From assembly GCA_964483805.1 (NCBI GenBank), contig CAZADH010000068.1, positions 1 through 24,032 of the forward strand: 24,032 bases of DNA. The letters run 5' to 3'. The position numbers and the translations under genes were made by a program. This document shows positions 1 through 9,929 of the stretch, in pieces. The notes beneath the pieces are model-generated. The model did no database searches, was not told the origin of the DNA, and worked only from the letters and a program-made list of their open reading frames with translations. The DNA is from CAZADH01 sp964483805. GTDB taxonomy: Bacteria > Muiribacteriota > Ozemobacteria > Ozemobacterales > Ozemobacteraceae. Within the stretch, counting starts at the first letter, position 1. Each line of letters begins with the position of its first letter.

Positions 1-2057
1 AGGTTGACGCCGTCGCCGATGACCGTGTAGTCCATGCGCTTCATCGACCCGATGTTGCCGACCAGCACGGCATCGGTGTTGATGCCGACACCGATGGCGA
101 TGCGTTCTTTGCCGTCGGCCTGACGGCGTTGGTTCAGGGCGTTGAGTGCGCGGTGCATCTCGATGGCCGTCTGCAGGGCGCGGTCGGCATCCTCACCGGT
201 CGAGAACGGCGCGCCGAACACGGCAAGCATCGCGTCACCGATGAACTTGTCGAGAATGCCGCCGTTGGCGAAAACGATATCGACCATGATGGTGAAATAC
301 TCATTGAGCATCGATACGGTTTCTTGGGGGCCGATGTGCTCCGAGATGGTTGTGAAATGACGAATGTCGGAAAACAGCACCGTGACCTCGCGCATTTCGC
401 CACCGAGTTGCGCTTCGCTTTCGGCCAGTTTTTCGGCGACCTCGCGGGTCATGTAGCGCGACAAGGTGCCGCGCAGCCGTTTCTCGCTGGTGATATCGTC
501 GAAGACCAGCATCGCGCCCAACGATTCCTGTTTCGTGCTCAGGAGCGGCACCATGGTCATGTTGGCGGAAATGCGGCGCTGCTGCTCGTGCAACACCAGT
601 TCGGCGTCCATGGCCAGATCGGGCAGACCGCGTTCCATCACCACCTGGATGCGCTCGCCGACCCACTCGTTGGGGGCAATGAACAGACGGTTCATGTGCA
701 GGCCCACCATACTCTGAGCGGGCAGGCCGAGGATCTTGATCGCCGCCGCATTGCACTTCTCGACCAGGCCGGCGCGATTGCACGTCAGTACCCCGTTGTT
801 CATGCTCTCGAGAATCGACTCGTTGTAGTTCTTCATGTCGAGCACTTCTTCGAACAGTTTGGCGTTCTCGAGGGCGATCGCTGCCTGCGCGGAAAAGGCG
901 CGCAGACGCTTTTCGTCGTAACGGCTGAACGGACTGTCGCGCTTGTTGAGCACCTGGGTGACACCGATGATCTTGCCGGCCCGGGTCTGGACTGGCATAC
1001 AAAGTATGGACCTGGTCAGATACCCGGTCTTCTTGTCGACGTCGGGATTGAACCGAGGATCGGCATAGGCGTCGGGGATGTTGACCGTCTCGCCGGTGCT
1101 GAACACGGTGCCGGCAATGCCGACATGAGCCGGAAACCGGATCTCGCGGTTGTCGAGGCCGAGCGCAACCTGCGACCACAGTTCGTTGCTCTTGTCGTCG
1201 TGCAGGAACAGCGTGCTGCGATCGGCGTCGAGGATCGCTTTGGTCGTCTCCATGATCTTCATCAACAACGGTTTGAGTTGCAGCTCCGACGAGATCGCCG
1301 TCGTCACCTCGAGCAGGTGCGTCTCTTCGGCGCGCGCGCGCTGCACCTGGTCAAACAACTGGGCATTTTGCAGTGCCGACGACGCTTGCGAAGTGATCGC
1401 CTCGAGCAGTTTGAGGTCGTCCTGGGTGAAGTCGCCCTCGCGCTTGTTCAGGAGCTGCAGGGCGCCGATGATCACGCCGTGGCGCGACTTGACCGGGGCG
1501 CAGATGATGTTGCGGGTGCGGTAACCGGTCTTGACGTCAATGGCGCGGTTGAACCGTGGATCGGCGTAGGCGTCGGCAATGATCACCGGCTGTCCGGTGG
1601 TAACCACCGCGCCGGCAATGCCCTGCGCTCGCGGAAAGCGGATTTCGGCAACCGCTTCACCCTGGGCCACGCGCGAGAACAGCTCGTCGGCCTCGGGGTC
1701 GATGAGAAACAACGTGCCCCGGTCGGCTTCGATCGACTCGGTGGTGATCTGCACCATCAACATCAGCAGGTTGTCGAGTGAGAGCGAATCGGTGAGCCGG
1801 TTGGAGATCTCGAGCAGGGCCGCGACCTTGGCGAGAATGTCGGCAATGGTCGAAAAGAAGTGGCTCTTGTCGGCGCGCGACAACGTGCCGAGAATGCGCT
1901 GGATGTCGTGGTGCCGCAGGCGGTGGTTGAGAATCTGATTGACGATGTCGAAATCGCCGCCGCTCTTCTGGGCCGGCAGTGCCGGCGCAGCAGCCACTTT
2001 CACCGATCTCTTCGGTGCCGTGATGCGGGTCCTGGTTTTTGCTTTTGGTGCTGACAT
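1..2057 (-). CDS. GAF-GAF-PAS class III adenylate cyclase (3' end cut by window edge)
   Basis: Signal-responsive nucleotide cyclase, probably converting ATP to cAMP in the cytoplasm. The visible 685 residues contain a Lys/Arg-rich N-terminus (1-25), a helical segment (about 35-90), GAF domain 1 (about 92-235), GAF domain 2 (about 250-403), a PAS-like domain (about 410-525) and the start of the cyclase homology domain (about 553 onward). Both GAF domains share a motif like DAYADPRFN (162-170 and 329-337), so they are paralogous. The metal-binding aspartates are visible in FSDIRHFT (D564) and FIGDAMLAVFG (D608). The lysine in LDKF (K604) favours adenine over guanine. The window ends at IGDGVNL, before the transition-state Asn/Arg residues. 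I chose the ATG at 2057 because a TATAAT promoter lies just upstream; no Shine-Dalgarno is seen. There is no membrane segment. The ligands of the GAF domains are unknown. Confidence 0.93.
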   Translation of the reverse strand, partial: MSAPKAKTRTRITAPKRSVKVAAAPALPAQKSGGDFDIVNQILNHRLRHHDIQRILGTLSRADKSHFFSTIADILAKVAALLEISNRLTDSLSLDNLLMLMVQITTESIEADRGTLFLIDPEADELFSRVAQGEAVAEIRFPRAQGIAGAVVTTGQPVIIADAYADPRFNRAIDVKTGYRTRNIICAPVKSRHGVIIGALQLLNKREGDFTQDDLKLLEAITSQASSALQNAQLFDQVQRARAEETHLLEVTTAISSELQLKPLLMKIMETTKAILDADRSTLFLHDDKSNELWSQVALGLDNREIRFPAHVGIAGTVFSTGETVNIPDAYADPRFNPDVDKKTGYLTRSILCMPVQTRAGKIIGVTQVLNKRDSPFSRYDEKRLRAFSAQAAIALENAKLFEEVLDMKNYNESILESMNNGVLTCNRAGLVEKCNAAAIKILGLPAQSMVGLHMNRLFIAPNEWVGERIQVVMERGLPDLAMDAELVLHEQQRRISANMTMVPLLSTKQESLGAMLVFDDITSEKRLRGTLSRYMTREVAEKLAESEAQLGGEMREVTVLFSDIRHFTTISEHIGPQETVSMLNEYFTIMVDIVFANGGILDKFIGDAMLAVFGAPFSTGEDADRALQTAIEMHRALNALNQRRQADGKERIAIGVGINTDAVLVGNIGSMKRMDYTVIGDGVN

Positions 2058-2079
2058 CGTGTGTGCAGGGTGCCAGAGT

Positions 2080-2107
2080 ATTATACCGCGCTCCGGGCGC
2101 GACGCAA
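2080..2107 (-). promoter_or_regulatory. Sigma70-type promoter of the cyclase gene
   Basis: On the minus strand a perfect TATAAT lies at 2085-2080. TTGCGT sits at 2107-2102, a 16-nt spacer. The predicted start of transcription is about 2073, leaving a leader of roughly 16 nt without an obvious Shine-Dalgarno. It sits in the 78-nt gap after the large secreted protein, so the cyclase can be transcribed on its own. Confidence 0.55.
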
Positions 2108-2135
2108 CCTGCGGCCGACAAGGCCAAACGCGAGG

Positions 2136-5100
2136 TCAGTCCGGCGGCAGTTGCCCGCCCCGCCCCTCTAGAGAGGATTTCGGGCCGCTGTCGGCCGGGG
2201 CCACAATCGGCAGTGGGACGACGACGATGACCGTGTTGCCACGTTCGTCGGCGGTGGCGGCGCGCAGACAGCCGGTGTTGCCGGCGAGATCGCGCGGAAA
2301 CACCGTGCTGAGGATGTCGGTGGCGGTTGGCGTCACCTGGGGTGACAGTTGCAGGATCACGGGACGGCGATTGACCGACATGATGCTGCTTTCGTTGGCG
2401 CGGGCATTGTCGTAGGCCTCGGCCGTGATGCGCAGGCGCGTCCCAGCGCTGATCGCCAGCGGCGGCAGGCGGGTATCGGACCGTGCGGTCTGCGTTCCGA
2501 CGGCCGGGGCCGCGGCCAGGGCGCCCAGATCGTAGGTCTCGCAGAGACCCGTAGGACAGGAGCCGACCGCCGTCGTCGTCGCCACCGCCACCCGGCCGAA
2601 CAGGGTGTTGGACCGCAAGTCACTGACGACAAGTTGCCGCGGCGCCAGGGTGCCATACGGAGTATTGATGCGCGAGTCGACCAGGCCGCCACTGACTTCG
2701 AAGAGAACGTCGAGTCGCGTGCCGTCGGTGATGCGGATGCGCAGATTCGGGGGGTCGTTGTCGCTGATCCGCGACACCACGGTCGTTGCACTGGACGCCG
2801 CCGGGTTGCCCGCGCCGTCGTGAATCCCGGCGAGAGGCAGGCCGGTGTGGTCAAAGGTTGGAGGGGCCGGACTGTCGAACAAGGCGAACTGCTGCGTGAA
2901 CGGTTGCCGGTTGAACAGTGACGTCGCCAGGCTCCGGGCCGCGATGAGCGGGGCAGAGACCGGGTTCTCATACACCGTATGCACAGGATGTGGAAACGCC
3001 GGCAATGTGTCGCCAGGGGGGCACAGGGTGTGCGATGCCAGTGCGACGCGCTCTGCGGCACAGGCCCAGTATTCGCCGTCGTTGTCGATCATGGTCCAGC
3101 CGTTGGCGGCGTAGAGATCGGTGCGGCAGTTCGCGTAGAGGTTGAGGGCGAGGCGGTCTTCGGCGATCAGGTGCAGTTGCGGGTCCCGACCGGCGCTGTA
3201 GATCCAGCCGACGTGTGGCACGACGGCGTTGTCGCCACCGCCCCGTTTGAAGGCATCGTTGGGATTGTTGTCGCACACCTGGATGCCCACCGCAGCGGCC
3301 GGAAAGTGCTCGCCGGTGGTGATCTCGGGGTCGATGGCGAGCCCGCGCACCGTCGGCCCGGCCGTGTCGCGCACGCGAATCCAGCAGCGGTGGTTGGGGC
3401 GATACCCGGCGGCAAAACCAGGCAGAGCCGCCTGGGCGGGCACGTCGCTGTAGGTGCGCACCGTCTCGGCGGGTTGACGGCGATGGGCGCTGAAGGCGCT
3501 GCGCACCACCGCCGGATTGTCGGTGGGCAACCGCATCCGGGTCCAGTGGGCGACAGGATACCGGAAAGCGACGCGGACTTCGTATTTGTCGCGCAGATCG
3601 CCGTTCGGCAGCCCGGCATCGAGCGGGACCGGCAACTGGAACCAGCCGGTCCGGATCTCGAAGCGGAACACGCGATGGTTGGCATTGCGCCCCGAATACG
3701 TAGGGTTGGGTGTCACCCGCACCACGGGGCGATTCGGGCCCGCCTGCGTGGTCGGGTCGACCGCCGGAAAGAGCGCCGGCCGCTGCCGGCCGGCCGCGGC
3801 CGCGGCTTCGAGCGATCCGCCCGCGATGCACTGATACCCGGCAACGTCATCGGGTTGCGTCTCATACAACATATTGCTGCTGGTCGCGGTCGGCGACGCC
3901 ACCGAGTAGGGCCGATCCTGGTCGGGTCTGGCCCCCAGAACCTTTGCCCTGATATACACGTCGTACTCGACCTGTGCGCAGTCACGAGCCATCTCGGCAC
4001 TCTGCATGCCGATCGGCGCCTGGCCGCGCCCGGCGTCGAACTGGTTGCCGGCCGCGTCCATGTAGATGCGGGTGTTGTTGCCGAGTGGGCCCTCGTATGG
4101 GGCGATGCCGCCCATGCGCCCGAACAGTGCCTCCTGCGGCTGCGGCACCTCGGCGAGAAAGAGCAGGTCGCCGGTGATGCGCAACTGCACATGCTGGTCC
4201 TGGGCGACGGCAAGGTCGTGGGCAAAGGCAGGGTCAGCGCTGGACCGCGCTTCGACCGCGGCGACAGCCAGCGGGGTCTCCGGGGTCAGGTTGGGTTCGA
4301 GATCGACGGTGATCTTCAGCGGCGCGCCCCACTGATCATGCGCCTGCCCGTCGGTGAATGCCCCACCGTTTGAGTGGCTCCAGGTGTATTTTTCGGTCAC
4401 TGGGACCGGCCACCACGCATAGGCCGGATACGGCAACGCCGCGTAATCGCGACTCTTATAGGCGATGCCGAGATAGACGTAGAACGTTGCGCTGTTGCGC
4501 ATGTTGCCGGTGGCATCTTTCAGCATCTCGCCGGTGAAGGTGAAACGCCATGATGCCGTGCTCAGGAGACCGTCGCGGCCGGCGCGCCGCTCGTCGAGAT
4601 AGGAGTCGGCCACGACCTTTGCCGTCACCGCGGCCGCTGGATTGCCGTCGGACAGCGCGCCGTCGAGGATGACGAAGCGGAACTGCGGCGCGTCGGTGGC
4701 CGTCTCGACCAGTCGGCCGGGATCGCGCCAGTGGCCGGTGAACCGCACCGGTGTATTGGGATGTATTGCCGCGACATCGCCGGTGTCGGCCCGGATCGTC
4801 GGGGTGACGATGCCCGAGTTGAAGGGCGGAGCGCCGATGTTCACCATGGCGCAATCCTCGAGCGGCAATGTTTCTTCGTGCGAATAGATCAGCGGACCGT
4901 AATACATGGTATTGCCATCCGGGTCGGCCGGCGCGGAGGTCTGCAAGAAATATGCGGCTCCGATAGCCTGGCGGCCGGGGCTCCTGGTCACCCGCGGTCC
5001 GGTTGGTGTCCAGGTCGCATGCAGGAGTTGGTGATGCACCGTGCGCCGATGCACGCGGTCCCAACCCCCCGGATCAGGGCCCAACCAGGGTGCCGAAAAA

Positions 5101-6740
5101 GTCCCCAGATCGCGGACCAGTACGTGGAGGTCACCCTGACCGGTCTGCCAGTTGTCGTTGCCGGCGACACCGAAGAAATCGGGGGAGTGCGGATACCCAC
5201 CCCGGGCAGGAAGGCAGTGCATGACCTCGATGCCCAGGAGGCGGCCGGCGTTGCGACAGCCGTTGGTCGCGACCTCAAGGGTCAAGCGGTTGCCGACCAG
5301 GGTGCCGGCGATGGTCGCTCCGGGGATCGGTGCTCCGTCGTTTCGTTCGACGGCCACCTCCCGATAGGAGAAACGGGTCGGACCCTCGGGGTCGATCCGA
5401 AACCGGTGGGCGACGACGTAATCCAGCCGGTAGGCGGGGTCGAGCCCGGGACGGGGACCGCGCGTGACCAGAAAACCGTCGCGAAACGCCAGATCGTCCT
5501 GGTCTTCCCAGGAGTCGGCGACGTTGTTGTTGTTCCGATCGACCACAGCGTTGGCGGCAATGGCCCTTTCATCGAGACGGTAGACCGGTTCGTACAGATA
5601 GAGGTAATCACCCGAGCGGCAGTCGGCCACCGACAACGTGAACGTGATGGCGCTGTTGCCCAGGATCGCGGCTTCCGGCCGGAATCCCGCGCGGTAAGCG
5701 GTGGGGCCGGTCCAGGTGTCGAGACGCACGTCGACCTGGGGTTCGCGCCCAGCGCGGGGGTCGCCCAGCGCGTGGACGAGGGTGGCGTTGACATACGAAG
5801 TATTTCTCTCGACGAACGTCGTCCGGTGATCGGTCGCCAGGTGATACCCCGCGATCCGGTCGGCGAAGGCGGAAACCCGGGCGTCATGGTCGAGATCAAA
5901 CACCGGCACCATGCGCTCTCGTTCATGGGTCAGCGGATCATCGGCGGGGGCGCGATATACGCGACTGCCAATCAGGGCGTGGACGATGCCGCCGCCCGTC
6001 GCCTCGGTGGTCCAACGGTGTTGCAGGGCGAAGTGCCGGGTCGGGTGATAGACCAGTAGATCGTCGGTGTCGCTCACGGCATTGACATCGATGCTCTGGG
6101 CGCCCAGGAGGCTGCCGTGTTCGTCGACATGGCCCCAGTGGCCGGTCGGGGCGGCGTGGGATGGGCACTTGGCAAAGCGCCAGCCGCTGCCGGTGCAGAC
6201 GTTGTCGGTGAACTCCAGTCGCCGGATGTACGGCCCGGCGCCATCGAAATCCGAAAGCAGAAGGTAGGCGCGGATCGTCTCGTTCGCATGCCCCATGTAT
6301 TGACTGACCGCGAGGTCGAAAAAGGGTGCCGGCGTGGTGCGCCGGTGGTCGCGCAGCGTGTAGAGCAGGGTGGACGGACCACGATAGAGGCGGTATTCGA
6401 CACCGGATCCGCCTTCGATAACCCGCAACGTCAGGATGCCCTGGGGGTCACCGCGGCCGACCGACCGCGGTAGATCGGTCCCGAACGGGTCCTGGTTGAC
6501 CACCGTGTCCCCCCAGCCGGCGGTCGGCAAGACCGCGATGCGTCGGGCATTTGGGGCTTGAAAGACCCGTTTGCCGGCGGTGTTCCAGACCGACTTCACC
6601 CCGTTGCCATCGGCTTGCAGGATCACCAGCGTGCCGTTGCGATCCTCCCCATAGAAGTTGGCGTGGGCGCACGAAACCGCCAAGAGCATGATAACGAGCG
6701 ACAACAACGGCACGCCGACGCGCGGCCCGGCTCGCCTCAT
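2136..6740 (-). CDS. Very large secreted protein of unknown function
   Basis: About 1534 residues; I do not recognise the family. From the ATG at 6740 the protein begins with a charged n-region (MRRAGPR), a hydrophobic stretch and a likely signal-peptidase site after CAHA. The segment LAVSC also resembles a weak lipobox, so it could be a lipoprotein. An in-frame GTG at 6758 would add six residues; neither start has a clear ribosome site. The rest looks beta-rich and extracytoplasmic: many Asp, Gly, Pro, Thr and Trp/Tyr residues and scattered cysteines. An Asp/Asn-rich motif, DRNNNNVADSWE (about residues 401-412), resembles thrombospondin type 3 or other calcium-binding loops ending in WE. Segments such as RVTPNPTYSGRN and DNDPPNLRIRITD resemble Ig-like surface modules. 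It follows the Skp/OmpH-like gene by 68 nt (50 nt from the GTG), so that protein could chaperone it. Role in adhesion or the cell surface is inference only. Confidence 0.85.
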   Translation of the reverse strand: MRRAGPRVGVPLLSLVIMLLAVSCAHANFYGEDRNGTLVILQADGNGVKSVWNTAGKRVFQAPNARRIAVLPTAGWGDTVVNQDPFGTDLPRSVGRGDPQGILTLRVIEGGSGVEYRLYRGPSTLLYTLRDHRRTTPAPFFDLAVSQYMGHANETIRAYLLLSDFDGAGPYIRRLEFTDNVCTGSGWRFAKCPSHAAPTGHWGHVDEHGSLLGAQSIDVNAVSDTDDLLVYHPTRHFALQHRWTTEATGGGIVHALIGSRVYRAPADDPLTHERERMVPVFDLDHDARVSAFADRIAGYHLATDHRTTFVERNTSYVNATLVHALGDPRAGREPQVDVRLDTWTGPTAYRAGFRPEAAILGNSAITFTLSVADCRSGDYLYLYEPVYRLDERAIAANAVVDRNNNNVADSWEDQDDLAFRDGFLVTRGPRPGLDPAYRLDYVVAHRFRIDPEGPTRFSYREVAVERNDGAPIPGATIAGTLVGNRLTLEVATNGCRNAGRLLGIEVMHCLPARGGYPHSPDFFGVAGNDNWQTGQGDLHVLVRDLGTFSAPWLGPDPGGWDRVHRRTVHHQLLHATWTPTGPRVTRSPGRQAIGAAYFLQTSAPADPDGNTMYYGPLIYSHEETLPLEDCAMVNIGAPPFNSGIVTPTIRADTGDVAAIHPNTPVRFTGHWRDPGRLVETATDAPQFRFVILDGALSDGNPAAAVTAKVVADSYLDERRAGRDGLLSTASWRFTFTGEMLKDATGNMRNSATFYVYLGIAYKSRDYAALPYPAYAWWPVPVTEKYTWSHSNGGAFTDGQAHDQWGAPLKITVDLEPNLTPETPLAVAAVEARSSADPAFAHDLAVAQDQHVQLRITGDLLFLAEVPQPQEALFGRMGGIAPYEGPLGNNTRIYMDAAGNQFDAGRGQAPIGMQSAEMARDCAQVEYDVYIRAKVLGARPDQDRPYSVASPTATSSNMLYETQPDDVAGYQCIAGGSLEAAAAAGRQRPALFPAVDPTTQAGPNRPVVRVTPNPTYSGRNANHRVFRFEIRTGWFQLPVPLDAGLPNGDLRDKYEVRVAFRYPVAHWTRMRLPTDNPAVVRSAFSAHRRQPAETVRTYSDVPAQAALPGFAAGYRPNHRCWIRVRDTAGPTVRGLAIDPEITTGEHFPAAAVGIQVCDNNPNDAFKRGGGDNAVVPHVGWIYSAGRDPQLHLIAEDRLALNLYANCRTDLYAANGWTMIDNDGEYWACAAERVALASHTLCPPGDTLPAFPHPVHTVYENPVSAPLIAARSLATSLFNRQPFTQQFALFDSPAPPTFDHTGLPLAGIHDGAGNPAASSATTVVSRISDNDPPNLRIRITDGTRLDVLFEVSGGLVDSRINTPYGTLAPRQLVVSDLRSNTLFGRVAVATTTAVGSCPTGLCETYDLGALAAAPAVGTQTARSDTRLPPLAISAGTRLRITAEAYDNARANESSIMSVNRRPVILQLSPQVTPTATDILSTVFPRDLAGNTGCLRAATADERGNTVIVVVPLPIVAPADSGPKSSLEGRGGQLPPD

Positions 6741-6808
6741 GACCGGTGTCGTCGCCACGGCCTATGCGTCATGTGCACGGTATAAACACGATATATGTAT
6801 GTCTTTGC

Positions 6809-7921
6809 TCATGATCCGTCCGCTGCACCGGGGACAACCGGAATGGTGCCGCGCAGGATCGCCAAGGCCGTCTCGCGCTCGGCGGCCGGGATATGATACG
6901 TGTCGCAGAGCTCGCCGACGACGAGCGCAGTCAGGTCGCGGGTCTCGATCGCCTGGGTGCCCGGCCAACACATCTGTCGCGCCCCAACAGGGATGAACAC
7001 CCGTGCGGCGTTCATCCGGTTGGCGTAGGCCTCTTTGAGAAAGGCGCGAATCGACGCCGCGCTGCGGTTGCCCCCGGGGTGTCGACTGGGGGCAGGGGGT
7101 TCGGCCCGTGCCGACTGGGGCGTGCTACCCGGCGTCGCTGACTCGCCTGCAGCAATCATCCGTGCGACATGTTCGAGATCGCCAAGGTTACCGATCGCGA
7201 AACGCTCGAGAATGTCGGGGCGGCACGGGTCGTTGAGTTCCCAGGCCCGCACCGTGTAGCCGTCGGGTCCCCAGGTGCCGGGCGTATCGGGCGCCCCCGT
7301 GCTTGTCCCGCCACCCATCGTGTTGAAGACCAGTGCTGCGCCCTGTTCCCGGGCGACCCTGGCGACTGCGGTCGCGATTTCGGTCATGATGCGCTGCAGT
7401 TGTTCGGGAGACGCGTTGCGAAACGCGTCAGACGATGGCTCGCCCACGATCCGCGCGGTGAGATTGCGCAGAAGGTCGTCGCGTTGTTGGCGCAGGTCGG
7501 CCAGGCGCCTCGCGCCGCGTGCCAACTCCTGTTGCGCCGCCACCCGGCGTTCATCGGCATCGGGCGTGTCCAGAACCGTCCGGCGGGCGATCTGCTGCAA
7601 TGAGGCCTCTTGAATCGAGGTCTCGAGCGCGAGGATCCGGCGGCGTTCCAGTTGGGCATTGCTCCAGGCCACCCAACCCCCGGGACCTGGCGGGTTGCCG
7701 GCGACTGGCGCCAGGAATCGACCGACGTGAAACTCGAATTCGCGCATCGCCGGATGGAAGGCAATGACTGCCGCGATGTCGACCGTGCCAACGATCGTGC
7801 GTGGGGACGCGGTGGCGGTGGCCGGCAAAGATTGGGCGGCAAGCTCAGTTCCGCCGAACACGAGGGAGACGAAGGCAACAGCCGCCGCCCACAAACGGAA
7901 GCGATCGGGCACGCGCGTCAC
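6809..7921 (-). CDS. Skp/OmpH-like periplasmic protein with extra C-terminal region
   Basis: 370 residues. The N-terminus is a signal peptide ending near ELAAQ (about residue 30). The next part matches the OmpH/Skp plan: a beta-strand like VGTVDIAAVIAFHP (44-57), a long charged Gln/Arg/Glu-rich helical section (about 88-155) that would form the coiled-coil arm, and a closing segment VAREQGAALVFNT (189-201), typical of the family's C-terminal strand. Skp proteins hold unfolded outer-membrane proteins in the periplasm, but are usually 150-180 residues. Here about 165 more residues follow: a Pro/Ser/Gly-rich linker and a small domain containing two cysteines (near MCWPG and ELCDT). The start is a GTG at 7921; another GTG at 7912 is possible. 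It lies between the HEAT-repeat gene and the giant secreted protein on the same strand, which suggests that protein as its client. The chaperone role is inferred from distant similarity. Confidence 0.75.
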   Translation of the reverse strand: MTRVPDRFRLWAAAVAFVSLVFGGTELAAQSLPATATASPRTIVGTVDIAAVIAFHPAMREFEFHVGRFLAPVAGNPPGPGGWVAWSNAQLERRRILALETSIQEASLQQIARRTVLDTPDADERRVAAQQELARGARRLADLRQQRDDLLRNLTARIVGEPSSDAFRNASPEQLQRIMTEIATAVARVAREQGAALVFNTMGGGTSTGAPDTPGTWGPDGYTVRAWELNDPCRPDILERFAIGNLGDLEHVARMIAAGESATPGSTPQSARAEPPAPSRHPGGNRSAASIRAFLKEAYANRMNAARVFIPVGARQMCWPGTQAIETRDLTALVVGELCDTYHIPAAERETALAILRGTIPVVPGAADGS

Positions 7922-8002
7922 GGGCGCCCACCGCAGGGACTGGGTGGCGGCGGACCTGCGCGTGTCACCATGGTTCTTTGTCCCGTGGCGACGGTAGGAC
8001 CG

Positions 8003-9913
8003 TCAGTGACCGGTTTCGTCGAGTCGTGCACGGTAATCGGCCGGCATCTCGTTGATCAAGCCGGCGGCACTGGCGGCGGCGATGCCGGCGTCGAGCAGTT
8101 CGCTGAGCGCTTTCTTGCGCGGTCCCGTGGCGGCACGCATGAAGCCGTGCAGGGTGCCGATCAGGTCGAGATCGGGGTTCGCGGCGAAGAGGGTGCCCGC
8201 CTTCTTGATGAGGGCGAGGTTGGGTTCCTCGCCGACGAAGCGCAGCAGCAACGGCCGCGACGTCGAGAACTTCATCTGGGCCAGGCAGACCAGTGCCTGC
8301 TCTTTGAGGGCCGAACTGTCGGACTTCAGCATCGACTCGAGCACGGCCAGTGCTTCGCCGCCGGCATCGAGTTTCATGGCGGCGCGGATGGCGGCCATGC
8401 GCACCAGCGGATTCTTGTCGCGGATCAGACGGGGCAGTTCTTTGATCAGCGGTTCGGGAGCGATGGCGGCCAGGCCTTCGATGGCGCGTGATTGCACCAT
8501 GGGATCGCTGTTGCGCAGGGCAACCGTCAGCGGCGTGAGGTCGTCGTGGGCATTGCCAAACCGGCCGAAGATGCGGATGACCTCGGCGAGCACCGCCGGA
8601 GCGATCTTGGCTTTCGCCAGGATGTGCAACTGTTCGCGGGTGAAGGCGAGGATCTCGACCGAGTTGACCTGGCTGACCCGCGTCAACTGCAAATCGGCCG
8701 GTAGCCGCTGAAACGCGGCCAATGTCAATTCTTGTTGGAGTCGGTCGCGATCGGGGTTGTCGGCGAATATCCCGGTCAGAAGACCCCGGACGCGCGGATC
8801 GGTTTCGCTTTGGTAGAGGGCGGTCAGGCGTTCACGCACCTCGGGGATCCCTGCCTGGTCACGCAATGCTTCCACCGCCTCGTAGCGCCGGAGCGGATCG
8901 GCGTGGGCCAGTTCGTCGAGACAGGCCCCGAGCAAGGTCTGGGTCTTGCGTTCCGACACCTGGCGGCGGATGCGGGCGCTGAACTGCTCGACCGAGTCTT
9001 TCATGATGCCCGACAGGCGGATCGACTCGAGCACCTTCTCGAGCATGGCGTGGCACCACTGGTTCTTCTGGGGTTTGGCGCCGTCGGCAAACTCGATCAA
9101 CTTGTAAACCGTTTCTTCCGCGGGATTCAGATACAGCACATGCGCTGCGCGTTCGAGCACCTTGGGGTCGTTCTCGAGCGACAACAGATTGAACAGATAG
9201 TGTTTCACCAGTTTGAACGGAATGGCCAGGCACTGCAGCGTTGCCGACGCGCGGATCGCCGGATTGGGTGCGGCGAAGAGCCGTTCGAGAATGGCGCACC
9301 CGGTGCGCGGATCGTGCTTGAGCATGGCGCGCAGGGCACGTATCTGCACCGACGGATGCTGCGAACCCAACAGGGCCACCACCGATTCGCGCAGGCGCTT
9401 GGGGGCAAAACGTTCGAGGGCGCCGATCACCTCGATGAGGATCATCGGGGCGGGCGAGCGCAAAAACGGGATGAGCAGTTCTTCATCGCCCGCCTCGCCC
9501 CAGTGACGAAACGCGACGAGCATGGCGGCGAGTCGTTGCTGATCAGTCTCGTTGGCGATGCGTTCGCGCAGTACCGCCATCAGGTCGGCCCGCGCCTGGG
9601 TCGGGCAGTTGATGATTGCCTGGTGAAACTGGGCCGCGGGCAGGGCAAACAAGCGTTCCTCGAGATCGAGGCGGGAAGCGAACGTGGGGAACTGGGTGGC
9701 CGGCCCCTTGCGTTGTTGGCGGGTGCAGGCATCGAGCACCTGGCGCGCCAGGAACGAGACCTCGGGGTCGGGATCGCCGGCGAGTGGTTCGATCTGCGCG
9801 CGCACCGCCGCCAGTCCGGATTGGGTGGCCAGTTGCCGCAAAGCGTCGCAGCGCACCGATCGTGTGTCGGAGCCGAGATCCTCGAGCAGCAGTTCGAGCA
9901 GGGAGGTGCCCAT
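8003..9913 (-). CDS. HEAT-repeat protein
   Basis: 636 residues with no signal peptide or membrane helix, built almost wholly of HEAT-type helical pairs. Repeat signatures of the form D/NPxVRxxAxxAL recur at about 48-62, 153-170, 186-200, 216-230, 248-262, 338-351, 371-384, 469-484, 500-514 and 532-546. Such proteins are elongated scaffolds that bind other proteins; no catalytic motif is visible. The ATG at 9913 is preceded by AAGGGG about 10 nt upstream, and only 16 nt separate it from the STAS gene, so the two are almost certainly co-transcribed and may form one complex. The repeat family is clear; the partner and pathway are not. Confidence 0.93.
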   Translation of the reverse strand: MGTSLLELLLEDLGSDTRSVRCDALRQLATQSGLAAVRAQIEPLAGDPDPEVSFLARQVLDACTRQQRKGPATQFPTFASRLDLEERLFALPAAQFHQAIINCPTQARADLMAVLRERIANETDQQRLAAMLVAFRHWGEAGDEELLIPFLRSPAPMILIEVIGALERFAPKRLRESVVALLGSQHPSVQIRALRAMLKHDPRTGCAILERLFAAPNPAIRASATLQCLAIPFKLVKHYLFNLLSLENDPKVLERAAHVLYLNPAEETVYKLIEFADGAKPQKNQWCHAMLEKVLESIRLSGIMKDSVEQFSARIRRQVSERKTQTLLGACLDELAHADPLRRYEAVEALRDQAGIPEVRERLTALYQSETDPRVRGLLTGIFADNPDRDRLQQELTLAAFQRLPADLQLTRVSQVNSVEILAFTREQLHILAKAKIAPAVLAEVIRIFGRFGNAHDDLTPLTVALRNSDPMVQSRAIEGLAAIAPEPLIKELPRLIRDKNPLVRMAAIRAAMKLDAGGEALAVLESMLKSDSSALKEQALVCLAQMKFSTSRPLLLRFVGEEPNLALIKKAGTLFAANPDLDLIGTLHGFMRAATGPRKKALSELLDAGIAAASAAGLINEMPADYRARLDETGH

Positions 9914-9929
9914 GCGAGCGTGGCCCCTT

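Noticed and set aside
129..1781. Long plus-strand open frame opposite the cyclase gene
   Set aside because: The minus strand encodes clear GAF, PAS and cyclase domains here. The plus frame has no family signature and is a shadow of GC-rich codon use.
2979..6059. Two long plus-strand open frames opposite the giant secreted protein
   Set aside because: The minus frame is continuous, begins with a signal peptide and has regular codon use. The plus frames have low-complexity His/Arg/Gly/Val content and no start signals.
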